This document shows, piece by piece, positions 46,960 through 56,596 of a stretch of DNA of 64,000 nucleotides. Each line of letters opens with the position of its first letter. The stretch's first letter is position 1. The notes beneath the pieces were generated by a model. That model worked only from the letters and a program-made list of their open reading frames with translations. It did no database searches and had not been told where the DNA came from. The translations under genes and the position numbers were made by a program. Source of the DNA: CAYVQU01 sp964453155 (GTDB taxonomy: Bacteria > Chloroflexota > Anaerolineae > Anaerolineales > UBA11858). Location: positions 1 to 64,000 of the forward strand of contig CAYVQU010000007.1 of NCBI GenBank assembly GCA_964453155.1, given 5' to 3'.

Positions 46960-48689
46960 TAGCGGGTCTCCTCACGGGCTGAATTGTTGGCATTTGATCC
47001 GTTTTCAGGAGCAGACGCGGAATCCTGTTCGGGGATAGAACCAAACTGGACAAAAGAGCTGGAGGCTCCCAAGGTTTGGGCGACTTCTTGAATAATCGTG
47101 TTCATTAAGTTTTCAATATCACCGGCGCGATGTAGTTTATCGGTGAGGCTGGCCGTAGTCTGTTCGCGCTCGGCCCGACGTTGGGTTTCCTCATACAACC
47201 GGGCGGTATCTAAGGTGGATTCAAGTCGGTCAGTTAAAGTACTTAAGAAATTTATCTCGGTCGTCGTCCAGGCCCCGGAATCATTTTTTTTCTGAACATC
47301 GAGTTGACCGACGACCTGCCCGCGGATCTGAATGGGTATCGATCGAATTTGCTCATTTTCTGGTTCAGGTACGACCTCTGGAGAGCGGATTTCATTTATT
47401 CCGGTTTGATTACGCCGATACCCGACCTGACCATAACGGCTGAGAAATTCCTGCCAGTCTGTTTGAGTTTGTTGACGGTAAGCTTTTCTTTCGGCTTCTA
47501 ACGCGGCTTCTTTTTCGCTCAATAATTCGACATTCGATAACAACACTGCAATCTGGTCAGCCAAAATTTGGAATGAATTGGTCGTAGCCGGGCCAAATGG
47601 TTGCCTGAGGCGACTTTGCAAGGAAATCATCCCCAGAATTTCTTGCCGGGATCGTAAGGGTAAGATGGCAATTGCTTCGGTGTTGGATAACAAATATGGG
47701 AAATCGTCGCTAGTAATTTCGGGATCGATTACGCGTGATTGGGCTTGCGAGGTGGTCAATACTTCACCAAAAATACCCTCTTTTGCCGGAAACTCATCGT
47801 AAAGGTTGGGTAAATTTTGCCCAAATCCACCACTGCTGGCCTGGATCGATAAAGTGTCCCGATTGGCATTTAATGTCAGAATTCCGACATGAATTAAATC
47901 AAACCGATCTTCGATCAAGGTAGCTGCTTGAAACATCAATAACTCGGGTTCTAAAATTAAAGAAATTTGACGGCTAATTTCCGTGACTGTTCCTAATATC
48001 GATGACCGGGCCTGTAGTGTTTTCGTTTGTTCCTGGAGAGCGCTTTGTTGTTCCTCTAATTCGGTAGTTAAAACTCGACTTTGGCTAAGCGTAGTGAAAA
48101 GGTTGTTTAAGATGGCCGACACCGATGAAACAACCACAATACCAATGACCAAAAAGGTCGTACCAGTACTAAACCAAGCTGACCAATTATCTGGTTGGGT
48201 GAGTATCTCGATAGCGGCATATCCATAGGGGAGGATCGCCTGCTGGAATAAATACCCAAACAGCAACCAGGTGAAATAACTAACGAAAGATAAGATTAAA
48301 CCCACTCGGCCGCGAATGAAGATGGCAGCAAAGATTGGCGCACTAACCAACCATAAACGCCCATCTCCGACCAGGCCTGTTTCGAAAGTCGATAACAACC
48401 CTAGCAGGTACAGCAGAAGGATAAAGCTGCCGGCTCTTAAATTGTAGGCAATTCTACGGATATAAGTAATACTGATCAGCCAGAAATACACCCCAATATA
48501 AATTCCCAAGAATACCCAACTACCCCGTTGGGCCAACGTATAAATGCTGATGAGAACGATAAAAAAGCCAGCAAAAGTACCTAAGGTTAAGATCGCTGAA
48601 AAAACGCGCTCTCGCCAAACCTGAAGCGTGACATCCTCGTCACCCTCAGATTGAGTAAATAGCGGTTCCAGAAAAGGAACAAAATTCAT
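46959..48689 (-). CDS. 6-TM GAF sensor without output domain
   Basis: 576 residues. An N-terminal bundle of about six membrane helices spans residues 28-205 with short loops, so sensing is probably intramembrane. A coiled coil follows (TELEEQQSALQEQTKTLQARSSIL), then a GAF at about 225-385 (EDRFDLIHVGILTLNANRDT), the Trp-bearing linker QTDWQEFLSRYGQVGYRRN, a short GAF to about 515, and the C-terminal stub (REQTTASLTDKLHRAGDIENLM). No kinase or other output domain. The final residues after 555 are low complexity (NGSNANNSARE). Ribosome site GGAGGAG precedes the ATG by 9 nt. Confidence 0.82.
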   Translation of the reverse strand: MNFVPFLEPLFTQSEGDEDVTLQVWRERVFSAILTLGTFAGFFIVLISIYTLAQRGSWVFLGIYIGVYFWLISITYIRRIAYNLRAGSFILLLYLLGLLSTFETGLVGDGRLWLVSAPIFAAIFIRGRVGLILSFVSYFTWLLFGYLFQQAILPYGYAAIEILTQPDNWSAWFSTGTTFLVIGIVVVSSVSAILNNLFTTLSQSRVLTTELEEQQSALQEQTKTLQARSSILGTVTEISRQISLILEPELLMFQAATLIEDRFDLIHVGILTLNANRDTLSIQASSGGFGQNLPNLYDEFPAKEGIFGEVLTTSQAQSRVIDPEITSDDFPYLLSNTEAIAILPLRSRQEILGMISLQSRLRQPFGPATTNSFQILADQIAVLLSNVELLSEKEAALEAERKAYRQQTQTDWQEFLSRYGQVGYRRNQTGINEIRSPEVVPEPENEQIRSIPIQIRGQVVGQLDVQKKNDSGAWTTTEINFLSTLTDRLESTLDTARLYEETQRRAEREQTTASLTDKLHRAGDIENLMNTIIQEVAQTLGASSSFVQFGSIPEQDSASAPENGSNANNSAREETR

Positions 48690-48691
48690 GG

Positions 48692-51562
48692 TTATAGCTC
48701 CTCCTGGAGATTTTTAAGATCGTCGGTAAGACGGATCGATACTTCTTCAAGGGGCAAAGAATCATAGATTTCATTCACCGCAGTTTGCAAAATCGTTTCA
48801 ATATTCAGGCTAGATCGTAACCGAGTCGTGATTTCTCCGATGATTTGCTCTCGGACGGCTCTTTGTTGGGAATCCCGATAAAGTCTGGCCCCTTCCAAGG
48901 CAACTCCCAATTGCTCAATGATCGTTTGCACTACTTGTAGTTCTTCGGGGGCCCAGTTGCCGGCTTCGATCGGTTTATGCGTATTCAATACCCCAATCGT
49001 CGTATCGCGCACCTTAATTGGAATAGCCAGGTTATGACTCCCTTTTTCAGTGGATTGGGTAATATCTCCGGCCCGTAAAGCTGTCTTTTCGATATTTGTG
49101 GATTGATCTTCAACCGCAATGAGACCTTGTTCACTGCTCTTGTAACCCAGGGTGCTCTGGGTAGCTAAAGTCTCTGTCCAGGCTTGGTCACTGATCTCGC
49201 CATAAGCCCGGCGAGAAGCTACCAGGGCATCTTGTGTTTGGGTATACAAGTTGGCATTATCGATGGCGACACTCACTAGATCTGCCATTGTTTGGAGAAT
49301 GGCAATGCTGGCGTCATCGAAGGAATCAGGTTCAGAATCCTGAATAGTGAGGGCCCCGATAATTTGCCCGCGAACTCTTAGCGGCAGCGCGGCCTCCGAA
49401 CGAGTTTCGGGTAGTTCTTCAGTTGCCAGGCGCACAGCATCCGCACCTGCCTCCAGCGCAATTCGGGCTTCGGCATTAGCAATACTCCAACCGATCATCC
49501 CTTGGCCAACTTGAATGCGGTGTTGACGAGCTAACATTTTCTGCCCAGCTTCCCCTGAACCAGCCCGGAGATACGCCCATTCCCGCGACTGATCTACTAA
49601 GAACAAACCCACATAATAAAGGTTGAAACGTTCTCGAATGACCTCCACAACCTCCTGGAGCAATTGAGTGGGATCGAGCATCGCAGAAGCAGCCCGGCCT
49701 ACATCCGCGGCGGCCTGGAGGTGGGTGGATCGTTTTTCCAGGTCGCGGGTGCGATCGCTGACACGTTGTTCCAAGGACCCGATCGATTCCAATAATTGTT
49801 CCGTCATTTGGTTGAAGGATTGAGCCAAAATTCCAATTTCATCCTGGCTGACTACCGGTGCGATTCTGGTCAGATCACCCTGGGAAATCGCAGTTGCAGT
49901 TTCGGTCAGACTAGCAATCGGGCGGATGGCCTGACGGATCGCCAGCGTAGTCAGCCCTCCCAACAAAATTATGCCTACGACCATGGTCAACCCCACTGCA
50001 GACTGGAAAGCATTCAAAGGTCTGAGTAGTTCAGCCTCTTTTTGTTGGACAACTACCCCCCAGCCATTTTCCAGCCGTGCTGCGATCGCAATCCAATTCT
50101 CGCCATTTTCATCGGTAAATTCGACCAATTCGACCAGTTTGTCACTTTCTGAGCGCCGTAGGGCCGTGATGGCGGGGTCGGTGGAAAAATCTGCAAGAGA
50201 ATATTGTTGATCGGGGTGAATCAACACCTGGTTATTATGGTCAACAATATAACTAAATCCGGTTTCACCGATCTGATAAATATCAAGCGAAGTGCGGAAA
50301 TCCTCCAGAGTAGAGGCCAGCATACCGATACCGACCAATTCGTTCTGGGATGAATAAATTGGTTTAGCGATTACCAACGCGGGTTCGCCACTCGTTTTGC
50401 CAATTAGACTTTGATATGCGATTGGTTCACCGGCCAATATTTTTTGAACATATTGCCGATCACTATTATCTTTATTGGGGGCACCATCGCTGCGGGAGAC
50501 ATTTACGCCATCTAACCCAATTGTGCTAATCAAATAAATATGTTCAAACGCTTGATCAACGCTTTCCAAAATGGGTCTTTGCGAGTTTGCGTTCATTGAA
50601 CGCACAGAACCCAATTCAATTACGGCATCTAAGGCATTGATGCTATAGGTTAGCGAGGTTTCAACTGACTTTGAAATGGTCTGGTTGCTTGTGGCTAGAT
50701 CTTGAATGGCGTTTGATTTAATAAATACACCTGCCCGGGAAATAACGAAGGTAGAAATGGCCAACATCAACGGCAATGCGATCGCCAGGACTAATATCGT
50801 TAAGCGCGGTTGCAAGTTCCCCCGTTGCAAATGGCGCTCAGAGAGCATTTGCGCAAAGGCGGCGTACCCATATCCAACCACGAAGACAGTACTGGTGATG
50901 AGCAGGGCCAAAGATACTTCGATCGTGAAGATTAGCGAGATATTTACAATTTGGGCGGCGACTTGGGTTCCTAACAGAATAAAAGCCAGGCGCCGGGTGG
51001 TACTCGGGAGGGTGCGATCAAAGAACGCAAAATAGAACTGAGGAATGATGACAAAAATGGATAGACCATAAATCATCAATCCCCGGAACCAAGCTGAAAT
51101 CTCACCTTGGGTGTAGGTAGAAATTGGCAGATACCCCCCCAGGTAAGTATCGGGGTTGAACCCCGAATACCATAGATTGGTGGCGGTCGTGAGATCCAGA
51201 ATTGTCAACACCAGTGGTGCAAAAAATAGAGCGTACAACCCCCACCATAAATATTTCAGACGGCTTTGCAGCCATCGTTCTTTAAGCAAAATGATTGTGA
51301 CGATCAGCAATCCCGGTTGGGCCATTGGAGTAGTGACCGCGATCAGAATACTCGGGAGACGGGCTTGATCGAACAACTCGGCAATGGTGAAAGCCCCAAT
51401 CGCATAGGAGTTGATGGCAAAAATAATCATCAATATCCCAACCCGACGGTTTGCATTTGCCCAGGGGTTTAATAAGATGATGTAGAGACCCAAGATAAAT
51501 TCGATCAGGGCCACTGACCAGGCAAACATCTGGATGATTTCTAATGTTTCAAGTTGGAACAT
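48692..51562 (-). CDS. 7TM plus dCache-HAMP-GAF sensor without output domain
   Basis: 956 residues from the ATG at 51562, with AGGAG 8 nt upstream; an in-frame extension to 51580 would overlap the gene before it. Residues about 1-245 form a 7-helix bundle like the histidine-kinase 7TM domain. A further helix (about 250-275) leads to an extracytoplasmic double-Cache region (about 280-510; YQSLIGKTSGEPALVIAKPIYS, QIGETGFSYIVDHNNQVLIHP), then a helix (about 515-540), HAMP (RPIASLTETATAISQGDL), coiled coil, GAF (about 620-775), QAWTETLATQSTLGYKS linker, short GAF and the C-terminal stub ITTRLRSSLNIETILQTAV. No kinase domain. Two distinct input regions in one receptor is unusual. Confidence 0.85.
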   Translation of the reverse strand: MFQLETLEIIQMFAWSVALIEFILGLYIILLNPWANANRRVGILMIIFAINSYAIGAFTIAELFDQARLPSILIAVTTPMAQPGLLIVTIILLKERWLQSRLKYLWWGLYALFFAPLVLTILDLTTATNLWYSGFNPDTYLGGYLPISTYTQGEISAWFRGLMIYGLSIFVIIPQFYFAFFDRTLPSTTRRLAFILLGTQVAAQIVNISLIFTIEVSLALLITSTVFVVGYGYAAFAQMLSERHLQRGNLQPRLTILVLAIALPLMLAISTFVISRAGVFIKSNAIQDLATSNQTISKSVETSLTYSINALDAVIELGSVRSMNANSQRPILESVDQAFEHIYLISTIGLDGVNVSRSDGAPNKDNSDRQYVQKILAGEPIAYQSLIGKTSGEPALVIAKPIYSSQNELVGIGMLASTLEDFRTSLDIYQIGETGFSYIVDHNNQVLIHPDQQYSLADFSTDPAITALRRSESDKLVELVEFTDENGENWIAIAARLENGWGVVVQQKEAELLRPLNAFQSAVGLTMVVGIILLGGLTTLAIRQAIRPIASLTETATAISQGDLTRIAPVVSQDEIGILAQSFNQMTEQLLESIGSLEQRVSDRTRDLEKRSTHLQAAADVGRAASAMLDPTQLLQEVVEVIRERFNLYYVGLFLVDQSREWAYLRAGSGEAGQKMLARQHRIQVGQGMIGWSIANAEARIALEAGADAVRLATEELPETRSEAALPLRVRGQIIGALTIQDSEPDSFDDASIAILQTMADLVSVAIDNANLYTQTQDALVASRRAYGEISDQAWTETLATQSTLGYKSSEQGLIAVEDQSTNIEKTALRAGDITQSTEKGSHNLAIPIKVRDTTIGVLNTHKPIEAGNWAPEELQVVQTIIEQLGVALEGARLYRDSQQRAVREQIIGEITTRLRSSLNIETILQTAVNEIYDSLPLEEVSIRLTDDLKNLQEEL

Positions 51563-51566
51563 GAAG

Positions 51567-53279
51567 CTAGCTCCTGGCATCCGTGCCGGCGGAAGTATCT
51601 TGCCTGAGGCGAATCGTTACCTCGGGCAAATTTAGAGCCTGCCGAATTTCTTCGGTCGCGGTTTTGATGATGGTTTCAATATCTAATGTTTCTCGCACTT
51701 TGGCAGTGGCCTCACTGGTGAGTTGTTCGCGAACAGCTGCTAATTGCGAATCTTGGAATGAACGGGCACTTTCTAACGCGACCCCCAATTGTTCAGAGAT
51801 GACCTCCATGAGGGAGATTTCTTCTGGTGTCCAAGCTCCGGCTTCTGGTGATTTGTACGCATTGAGAACTCCGATGGTCCTACCGCGCTCAGAAACTGGC
51901 AAAGCCAAAGATGAGTATTCGGCCTGATGGCCTAAAATTGGTTCACCCTGGGTGGCCGCGGCGGTCATTTCGGAGGACCATTCTGTGGTTGGGGGCAAAA
52001 TTCCTTCGGGATCAAAGCGTTCGTGTAAGCGTCCTTGCGCACCAAGGTATTTTTGCCAGGCCTGCTGACTAATTTCTCCAAAGGCGCGTTGGGTGGCTTC
52101 CAAATTGGATTGTAATTCTTGTAGTAACCGGGTGTTTTGAATGGTTTGGGCTACCTGATCGGCCAGGGTTTGTAGCAGGGTGACGTCTTCATTGGTAAAC
52201 GCCGACGGCTCAGAGCTTTGTACATCTAAAGCGCCGATTACTTGACCACGCACCCGCAAAGGTAACGCCATTTCTGAACGGGTTTCTGGGAGGTTGGGGT
52301 TTTGGAAATATACCGCATCGGCGCCAACATCCAATGAAATTCTGGGGATGCCGCGGTCGATGACAAAGCCAACAATCCCCACTTCACCAATCCGCAGTTG
52401 ATGCCCGCGTTCCAGCATCCTTTTGCCCCCTTCCGAAGATGCCGCCCGGAGGACCGCAAACCGGTTGGTTTCATCGATTAAGAAAATGGCGGTATGGTAA
52501 AACTCAAAGTTCTGAGAAATTGAATTGACCGCTTCAACCAGGAGTTGATCGAGATCTTGAATCGTAGCTATTTCCCGGGTTACTTGGGCTGTCAGCGATA
52601 ATTGTTGGTTGCGTTTTTCAAGAGCAGCAGTTCGGTCTTGAACGATTTTTTCAAGTGACCTTTGGTTTTCCCGTAATTCGGAAGTTAGGTTTTGACTGTG
52701 TTGGAGTACGGCCGACAGACGCGGGACGAGAAAAGTAAGCGAGTTGTTTATCAAGATACTCATCATCAAAACCACCCCAGTACCCGCCAGCCAATCCCCA
52801 ACCAGACTGGAACGAATATCGTTGGGGTCTACCAGAATCCCCTGCGTGTATAGCAAGGCAAACACCATCATGGTCGATATGACCAGGGTTGTGACAATTT
52901 CTCCAGCCCGGCGACTTATCAGCATTCCCGCTAACGCAGCTGTACCAGCCAGGATAACTTGAGAACTCCCATTCAGACCCTCATCTATAAAATCTGTGGT
53001 ACCAATGATGAACAATAACCCCAAGAAAAACCAGACTTTTAAGGCATAAGGCACCTTTTTCCAGAAATTGAGGATCACAATTAACAGGTACCCACCCCAA
53101 TATAAAAAGATTGGCCAAGGTGTATCTGTACCTGCCTGGAGGGAATCAACAGTGCCAAGGACGGCAGCTAATAATCCAATAACAATTGCAACCCGATACA
53201 AATTCTTGACGAGTTCTTCTTGTAATTGCGGTACAGAAACTGATATTTCAGGGTCTAATTGAGGATTCTTGGTTTCCAT
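51567..53279 (-). CDS. 6-TM GAF sensor without output domain
   Basis: 570 residues. About six membrane helices lie within residues 28-190 (VAIVIGLLAAVLGTVDSL first). A coiled coil with the HAMP-less linker QNLTSELRENQRSLEKIVQDR leads to a GAF at about 220-385 (FEFYHTAIFLIDETNRF ... LPETRSEMALPLRVRG), the Trp linker ISQQAWQKYLGAQGRLHERF, a short GAF and the stub REQLTSEATAKVRETLDIETII. It is the same layout as the 6-TM sensor at 46959, with no extracytoplasmic domain. The start is preceded by a 110-nt gap that may hold an internal promoter. Its stop lies 4 nt before the next sensor's start. Confidence 0.82.
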   Translation of the reverse strand: METKNPQLDPEISVSVPQLQEELVKNLYRVAIVIGLLAAVLGTVDSLQAGTDTPWPIFLYWGGYLLIVILNFWKKVPYALKVWFFLGLLFIIGTTDFIDEGLNGSSQVILAGTAALAGMLISRRAGEIVTTLVISTMMVFALLYTQGILVDPNDIRSSLVGDWLAGTGVVLMMSILINNSLTFLVPRLSAVLQHSQNLTSELRENQRSLEKIVQDRTAALEKRNQQLSLTAQVTREIATIQDLDQLLVEAVNSISQNFEFYHTAIFLIDETNRFAVLRAASSEGGKRMLERGHQLRIGEVGIVGFVIDRGIPRISLDVGADAVYFQNPNLPETRSEMALPLRVRGQVIGALDVQSSEPSAFTNEDVTLLQTLADQVAQTIQNTRLLQELQSNLEATQRAFGEISQQAWQKYLGAQGRLHERFDPEGILPPTTEWSSEMTAAATQGEPILGHQAEYSSLALPVSERGRTIGVLNAYKSPEAGAWTPEEISLMEVISEQLGVALESARSFQDSQLAAVREQLTSEATAKVRETLDIETIIKTATEEIRQALNLPEVTIRLRQDTSAGTDARS

Positions 53280-53355
53280 AAATATTCAAATCACCTGGAT
53301 AGGGTTGACTTTACGATCTGCTGATCGCGCGAACAAACTCATTGGAAGCAGTGAA

Positions 53356-53383
53356 TTTCTAGAGAAGAAAGGCTAAATGTCAA
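53356..53383 (-). promoter_or_regulatory. Possible internal promoter in the sensor operon
   Basis: TTGACA (53383-53378) with a 16-nt spacer to TAGAAA (53361-53356), in the 110-nt gap before the 570-residue sensor gene. The -35 is perfect, the -10 is four of six. The gap itself carries no other recognisable feature. Confidence 0.35.
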
Positions 53384-53389
53384 CACGGC

Positions 53390-54877
53390 CTAGTCCGACT
53401 CGCTACCGGTGAGTTCCGGTGGTTGGTTTGGGTCAACCCATAACTGGATATCGAGAGCAGCCAGACCTAATGAGCGCAAAATTTCGGTGGATGCGGTTTT
53501 TAGGACCGTTTCAATATCCAATGTTTCCCGAATTTTTGCGGTAATTTCACGGATAACTTGCTCACGTGAAGCACTGCGCTGGGTTTCTTCGATAAGGCGG
53601 AGATTCTCGAGGGCTAGACCCATCTGCTGGGTAACTGTATCGATCAATGCTTGCTGTTCGGGTGAAAGTTGATCTCCTCCTGCAGGGATCTCAATTTCGA
53701 GTTGGCCGATAGATTGCCCGCGAATGGCAATTGGGATATCTAAGGCAGTTTCCAGTGGGGCTGTATCTTCTGCCTCAACCTCTGGTTTTTGAATAGCAGC
53801 TTCATCTGGCGATATCCTTGAAAAAACTTGTGGTTCAAACTTCAGTTGACTTTCTCGGCGTTCGGTATATTCTTCCCACCGTTTACGGAGATAGAGCTGA
53901 TGGGTTTCTTCCGCTTCTGCCAGGGCAGCTTGCGCCTGATCATATAAACCGATCCCGTGCAAAACAATGGCAGCCTGATCTACTAAACTGCTGATTTGAC
54001 GCTGGTCGTTTTCATCTAGATGAATTGTGCGATGAGATTGTCCAGATACCAACCCCAGCCATTGATCACCCGTTGTTAAGGGCCAAATTCCGAAACTACG
54101 AACACCGCGTTCAGCCATCAAATCGGAGCGTTGTTCTGCCTCCAGGCTTGGATCAGTGCTAACATCCGAAATGATAATGGGGTCTGCGCGCGAAATGCGG
54201 GCCTGAACCGGTAGGTTCTCGAAATTAACTCGGGCACCCAAGAGATCACCGGTTGTTTCATTGCTTTGAGTCAAAACCGCCGCAACCGTGATCACAAGCG
54301 GCGCTTCTCCCATCGAGAGGGGAGTGTCGAACAGATAAATCCCATTCCAATCAAAGTATTGGAGGGCACTGGAGCGAATGAGCGCATTTAAAACATCATC
54401 AATGGTTTGAGAACGCAAAACCCGATCGCTCCCGACGTAAAGAGTTTCAGTCTGTTCGAGCGCTTTCTCGATGATTTGACGGGCATTTTCCTGTTCGGCT
54501 AACATTTGGCGGAGGTCACCAATCATCATTTCGACCCCAACTGCTAATTCTGAAAGGACCTCGATCCCTTCGGGGATGGGGACTTCAACATCCATATCCC
54601 CAAGGGCGACCGACTGAACCACATCCAGCAAGGCCCGGCTTTGGGCCTCGATGAGAAGGTTTTTCTCCTGTTCGGCATTATATTGCTGCTGAACCAGTCT
54701 ATTCCGCTCGAACAATTCTTCCGAAGTCAGGTCCAGGGAGCGTTCGAGGAGGGTCCGGTCGGCATCAGACTGCGCATAGGCGTTATCTACGGCCGTAATG
54801 AACTGTTCCCATTCGGCTGGAATTTTTTCTGTAGAACCAAAAAAGCGGCGTAACTGCCTTTGTAATAAACGGTGCAT
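53390..54877 (-). CDS. Soluble coiled-coil GAF sensor without output domain
   Basis: 495 residues, no membrane helix. The N-terminus MHRLLQRQLRRFFGSTEKI and the following DADRTLLERSLDLTSEELFERNRLV match a lead-in often found on kinases encoded beside FIST proteins. A HAMP-like segment (VALGDMDVEVPIPEGIEVLSELAVGVEMMI) at about 90-125 is followed by a GAF (about 145-310), a Trp linker (LYLRKRWEEYTERRE), a short GAF and the stub REQVIREITAKIRETLDIETVL. The FIST gene lies 30 nt upstream, so the pair may work together: FIST as ligand sensor, this protein as its cytoplasmic transmitter. That is inferred from gene order. Confidence 0.8.
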   Translation of the reverse strand: MHRLLQRQLRRFFGSTEKIPAEWEQFITAVDNAYAQSDADRTLLERSLDLTSEELFERNRLVQQQYNAEQEKNLLIEAQSRALLDVVQSVALGDMDVEVPIPEGIEVLSELAVGVEMMIGDLRQMLAEQENARQIIEKALEQTETLYVGSDRVLRSQTIDDVLNALIRSSALQYFDWNGIYLFDTPLSMGEAPLVITVAAVLTQSNETTGDLLGARVNFENLPVQARISRADPIIISDVSTDPSLEAEQRSDLMAERGVRSFGIWPLTTGDQWLGLVSGQSHRTIHLDENDQRQISSLVDQAAIVLHGIGLYDQAQAALAEAEETHQLYLRKRWEEYTERRESQLKFEPQVFSRISPDEAAIQKPEVEAEDTAPLETALDIPIAIRGQSIGQLEIEIPAGGDQLSPEQQALIDTVTQQMGLALENLRLIEETQRSASREQVIREITAKIRETLDIETVLKTASTEILRSLGLAALDIQLWVDPNQPPELTGSESD

Positions 54878-54906
54878 TTACAACTCCAGGATTAACACCA
54901 TTCGAT

Positions 54907-56049
54907 TTATTCTTCGGTAAAGGTCGTGATGGTCATGGTCTGGTTATGCAGTTCGCACAACCCGGTGGGGATGAAGGGGGCAATTTCACCATAGGAGTAA
55001 AATCCAGTTAGCGTTGCAGATTCTCCAAAGATGTCTAAAACACCTTCAACCTCTTCTTCAATGCGTTGCTGCATTACCAATTTACGCCCAACACAACTGA
55101 TGAGGACGGCCAATTGCGGTTGCGATTGGAGCATTTCATGGGCGTTTTGGGCTGCTTCCATGGCGCCATCAATCAGCCGTTCAACATTGGCTTTCATGAA
55201 CCGGGCCACATAACCTTCGGGCACATCCCCCGCGAAGGTCATACTATTGGTCTCCTCATCAACACCCAAAATCGTACGGACCAAGCCGCGCTCTCCGGTT
55301 TTTGACGTTAGGCTGAGCGGAAACAACAGTCCGCTAGAAGGGAGATCAGCGGCATAATCGCCCAAATAGCGCTTGTAAAGCTCTAAGGCGGATTGGCCAT
55401 CTAATTCGTATAAAACATTATTTTCAGATCGGGTAATAATCCGTTCGGGACCAAATGGATCCCAGCCACCCCAAGATCCATTCCCAATTTTTAATCGCTG
55501 ACCATAAAAACCGATCGCCCCAACCCGCCGTTGAGTTGACTGACCATCGATGATGACCCGGGTTTTCTCAAACCGGGAGCCATCGCCAGCCAAGCCCCCG
55601 GTTACCAGTATCCCTTCAGGAAGTTTTTCTTCCAGGCCTCTAACCAGATGGCTGCCATTTACATAGATTCCATCCGATAGTACGAAAACATGGGTTAATT
55701 CGTCTTCATCACTGAGAATCTCGGCCAGTTGCTGTCCGGCGAGATAACTGTCATTTTCAGCGTTTAATTCCACGTTGGCGCTTTTAATTTTGGTATGTTC
55801 GAATTCAACCGCGGTTACAGCTAGTGTGTCGTCCCAGACTTCGGTCCCCAAAATTTCACCAGCTGTCGAACAGCCCAGAATATGAGCAGCGGGATATGCG
55901 GATTGGATATTATCAACTAATTCAGTATTACGCATTAGCGCGGTGGCACCAAAAACAAACACCAATTGAGCAGAATCTTTTAGCCCGTTTTCTGTTTTGG
56001 TTACCCAGCCAGTATTTTGGGTCCACTGCTTTTGTTCTGTCCTGATCAT
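54907..56049 (-). CDS. FIST sensory domain protein
   Basis: 380 residues made of FIST_N (about 30-220: VFVFGATALMRNTELVDNIQSAYPAAHILGCSTAGEI ... TGGLAGDGSRFEKTRVIIDG) and FIST_C (about 225-365: ELYKRYLGDYAADLP ... LAVLISCVGRKLVM ... ATLTGFYSYGEIAPF). FIST domains are predicted small-ligand, possibly amino-acid, sensors that occur with signalling proteins. No membrane segment or signal peptide. AAGGAGA precedes the ATG. It lies between a SpoIIAA-like gene and the soluble GAF sensor, in the same direction. Confidence 0.93.
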   Translation of the reverse strand: MIRTEQKQWTQNTGWVTKTENGLKDSAQLVFVFGATALMRNTELVDNIQSAYPAAHILGCSTAGEILGTEVWDDTLAVTAVEFEHTKIKSANVELNAENDSYLAGQQLAEILSDEDELTHVFVLSDGIYVNGSHLVRGLEEKLPEGILVTGGLAGDGSRFEKTRVIIDGQSTQRRVGAIGFYGQRLKIGNGSWGGWDPFGPERIITRSENNVLYELDGQSALELYKRYLGDYAADLPSSGLLFPLSLTSKTGERGLVRTILGVDEETNSMTFAGDVPEGYVARFMKANVERLIDGAMEAAQNAHEMLQSQPQLAVLISCVGRKLVMQQRIEEEVEGVLDIFGESATLTGFYSYGEIAPFIPTGLCELHNQTMTITTFTEE

Positions 56050-56078
56050 GCTGGTCTCCTTTTTATTGAATCGGTCGA

Positions 56079-56444
56079 TTATTCACTTTGAAACCATTTT
56101 ATCGCTTCAGTTTCATCTTGAAATAAGCGTAAATCTTTTGTGCCGGTGGCCTTTATTACAAATCCAGCTAATACTCGAATATAACGACTGGCTCCGATAA
56201 TCGCAGATTTACCAGATCGTGGGTCTACATCTTGGAATAGGGTTCCAAAAACTCTTCTTACGGAGGCTGAGGCTTTACCAACTTCACTGGCTTCTATGAT
56301 GGTATGGAGGGGAGATTCTGCGGAGGCCTTTTCTAAATAAGTCCGGTATGCTTCGATATACGCCAGGACTTCGGCCTCATCAATATCACCCCGGAATACG
56401 ATCCGGAGGATGCCGTCTTCACCAAGATCAAATGCAAAACTCAT
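56079..56444 (-). CDS. SpoIIAA/STAS-like protein
   Basis: A 121-residue soluble protein. The pattern GILRIVFRGDIDEAEVLAYIEAYRTYLE, then LHTIIEASEVGKASASVRRVF and the end LRLFQDETEAIKWFQSE matches small SpoIIAA-like STAS-fold proteins. These act as binding switches in signalling. The usual phosphorylated serine of anti-anti-sigma factors cannot be located confidently (a Ser-rich KASASVRR loop is present). AAGGAAG precedes the ATG by 7 nt. It sits 29 nt before the FIST gene. The 152-nt gap upstream (56445-56596) shows nothing recognisable. Confidence 0.65.
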   Translation of the reverse strand: MSFAFDLGEDGILRIVFRGDIDEAEVLAYIEAYRTYLEKASAESPLHTIIEASEVGKASASVRRVFGTLFQDVDPRSGKSAIIGASRYIRVLAGFVIKATGTKDLRLFQDETEAIKWFQSE

Positions 56445-56596
56445 TCGGTTTCTTCCTTGTGGCGATCAAATCTCTGAACCCTTCTGGAGATAAGGACCAA
56501 AAAATGATTAAGTAAATGTTGGTCGCCCAGTTTGGGTTTCATGATTACTTTTTTCACCACATCATGTTCAGCTTGAGTATGCTAGCCTAATCCTAG

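Noticed and set aside
56445..56596. Possible small gene or RNA in the 152-nt gap before the SpoIIAA-like gene
   Set aside because: No ribosome site, open frame or notable hairpin seen.
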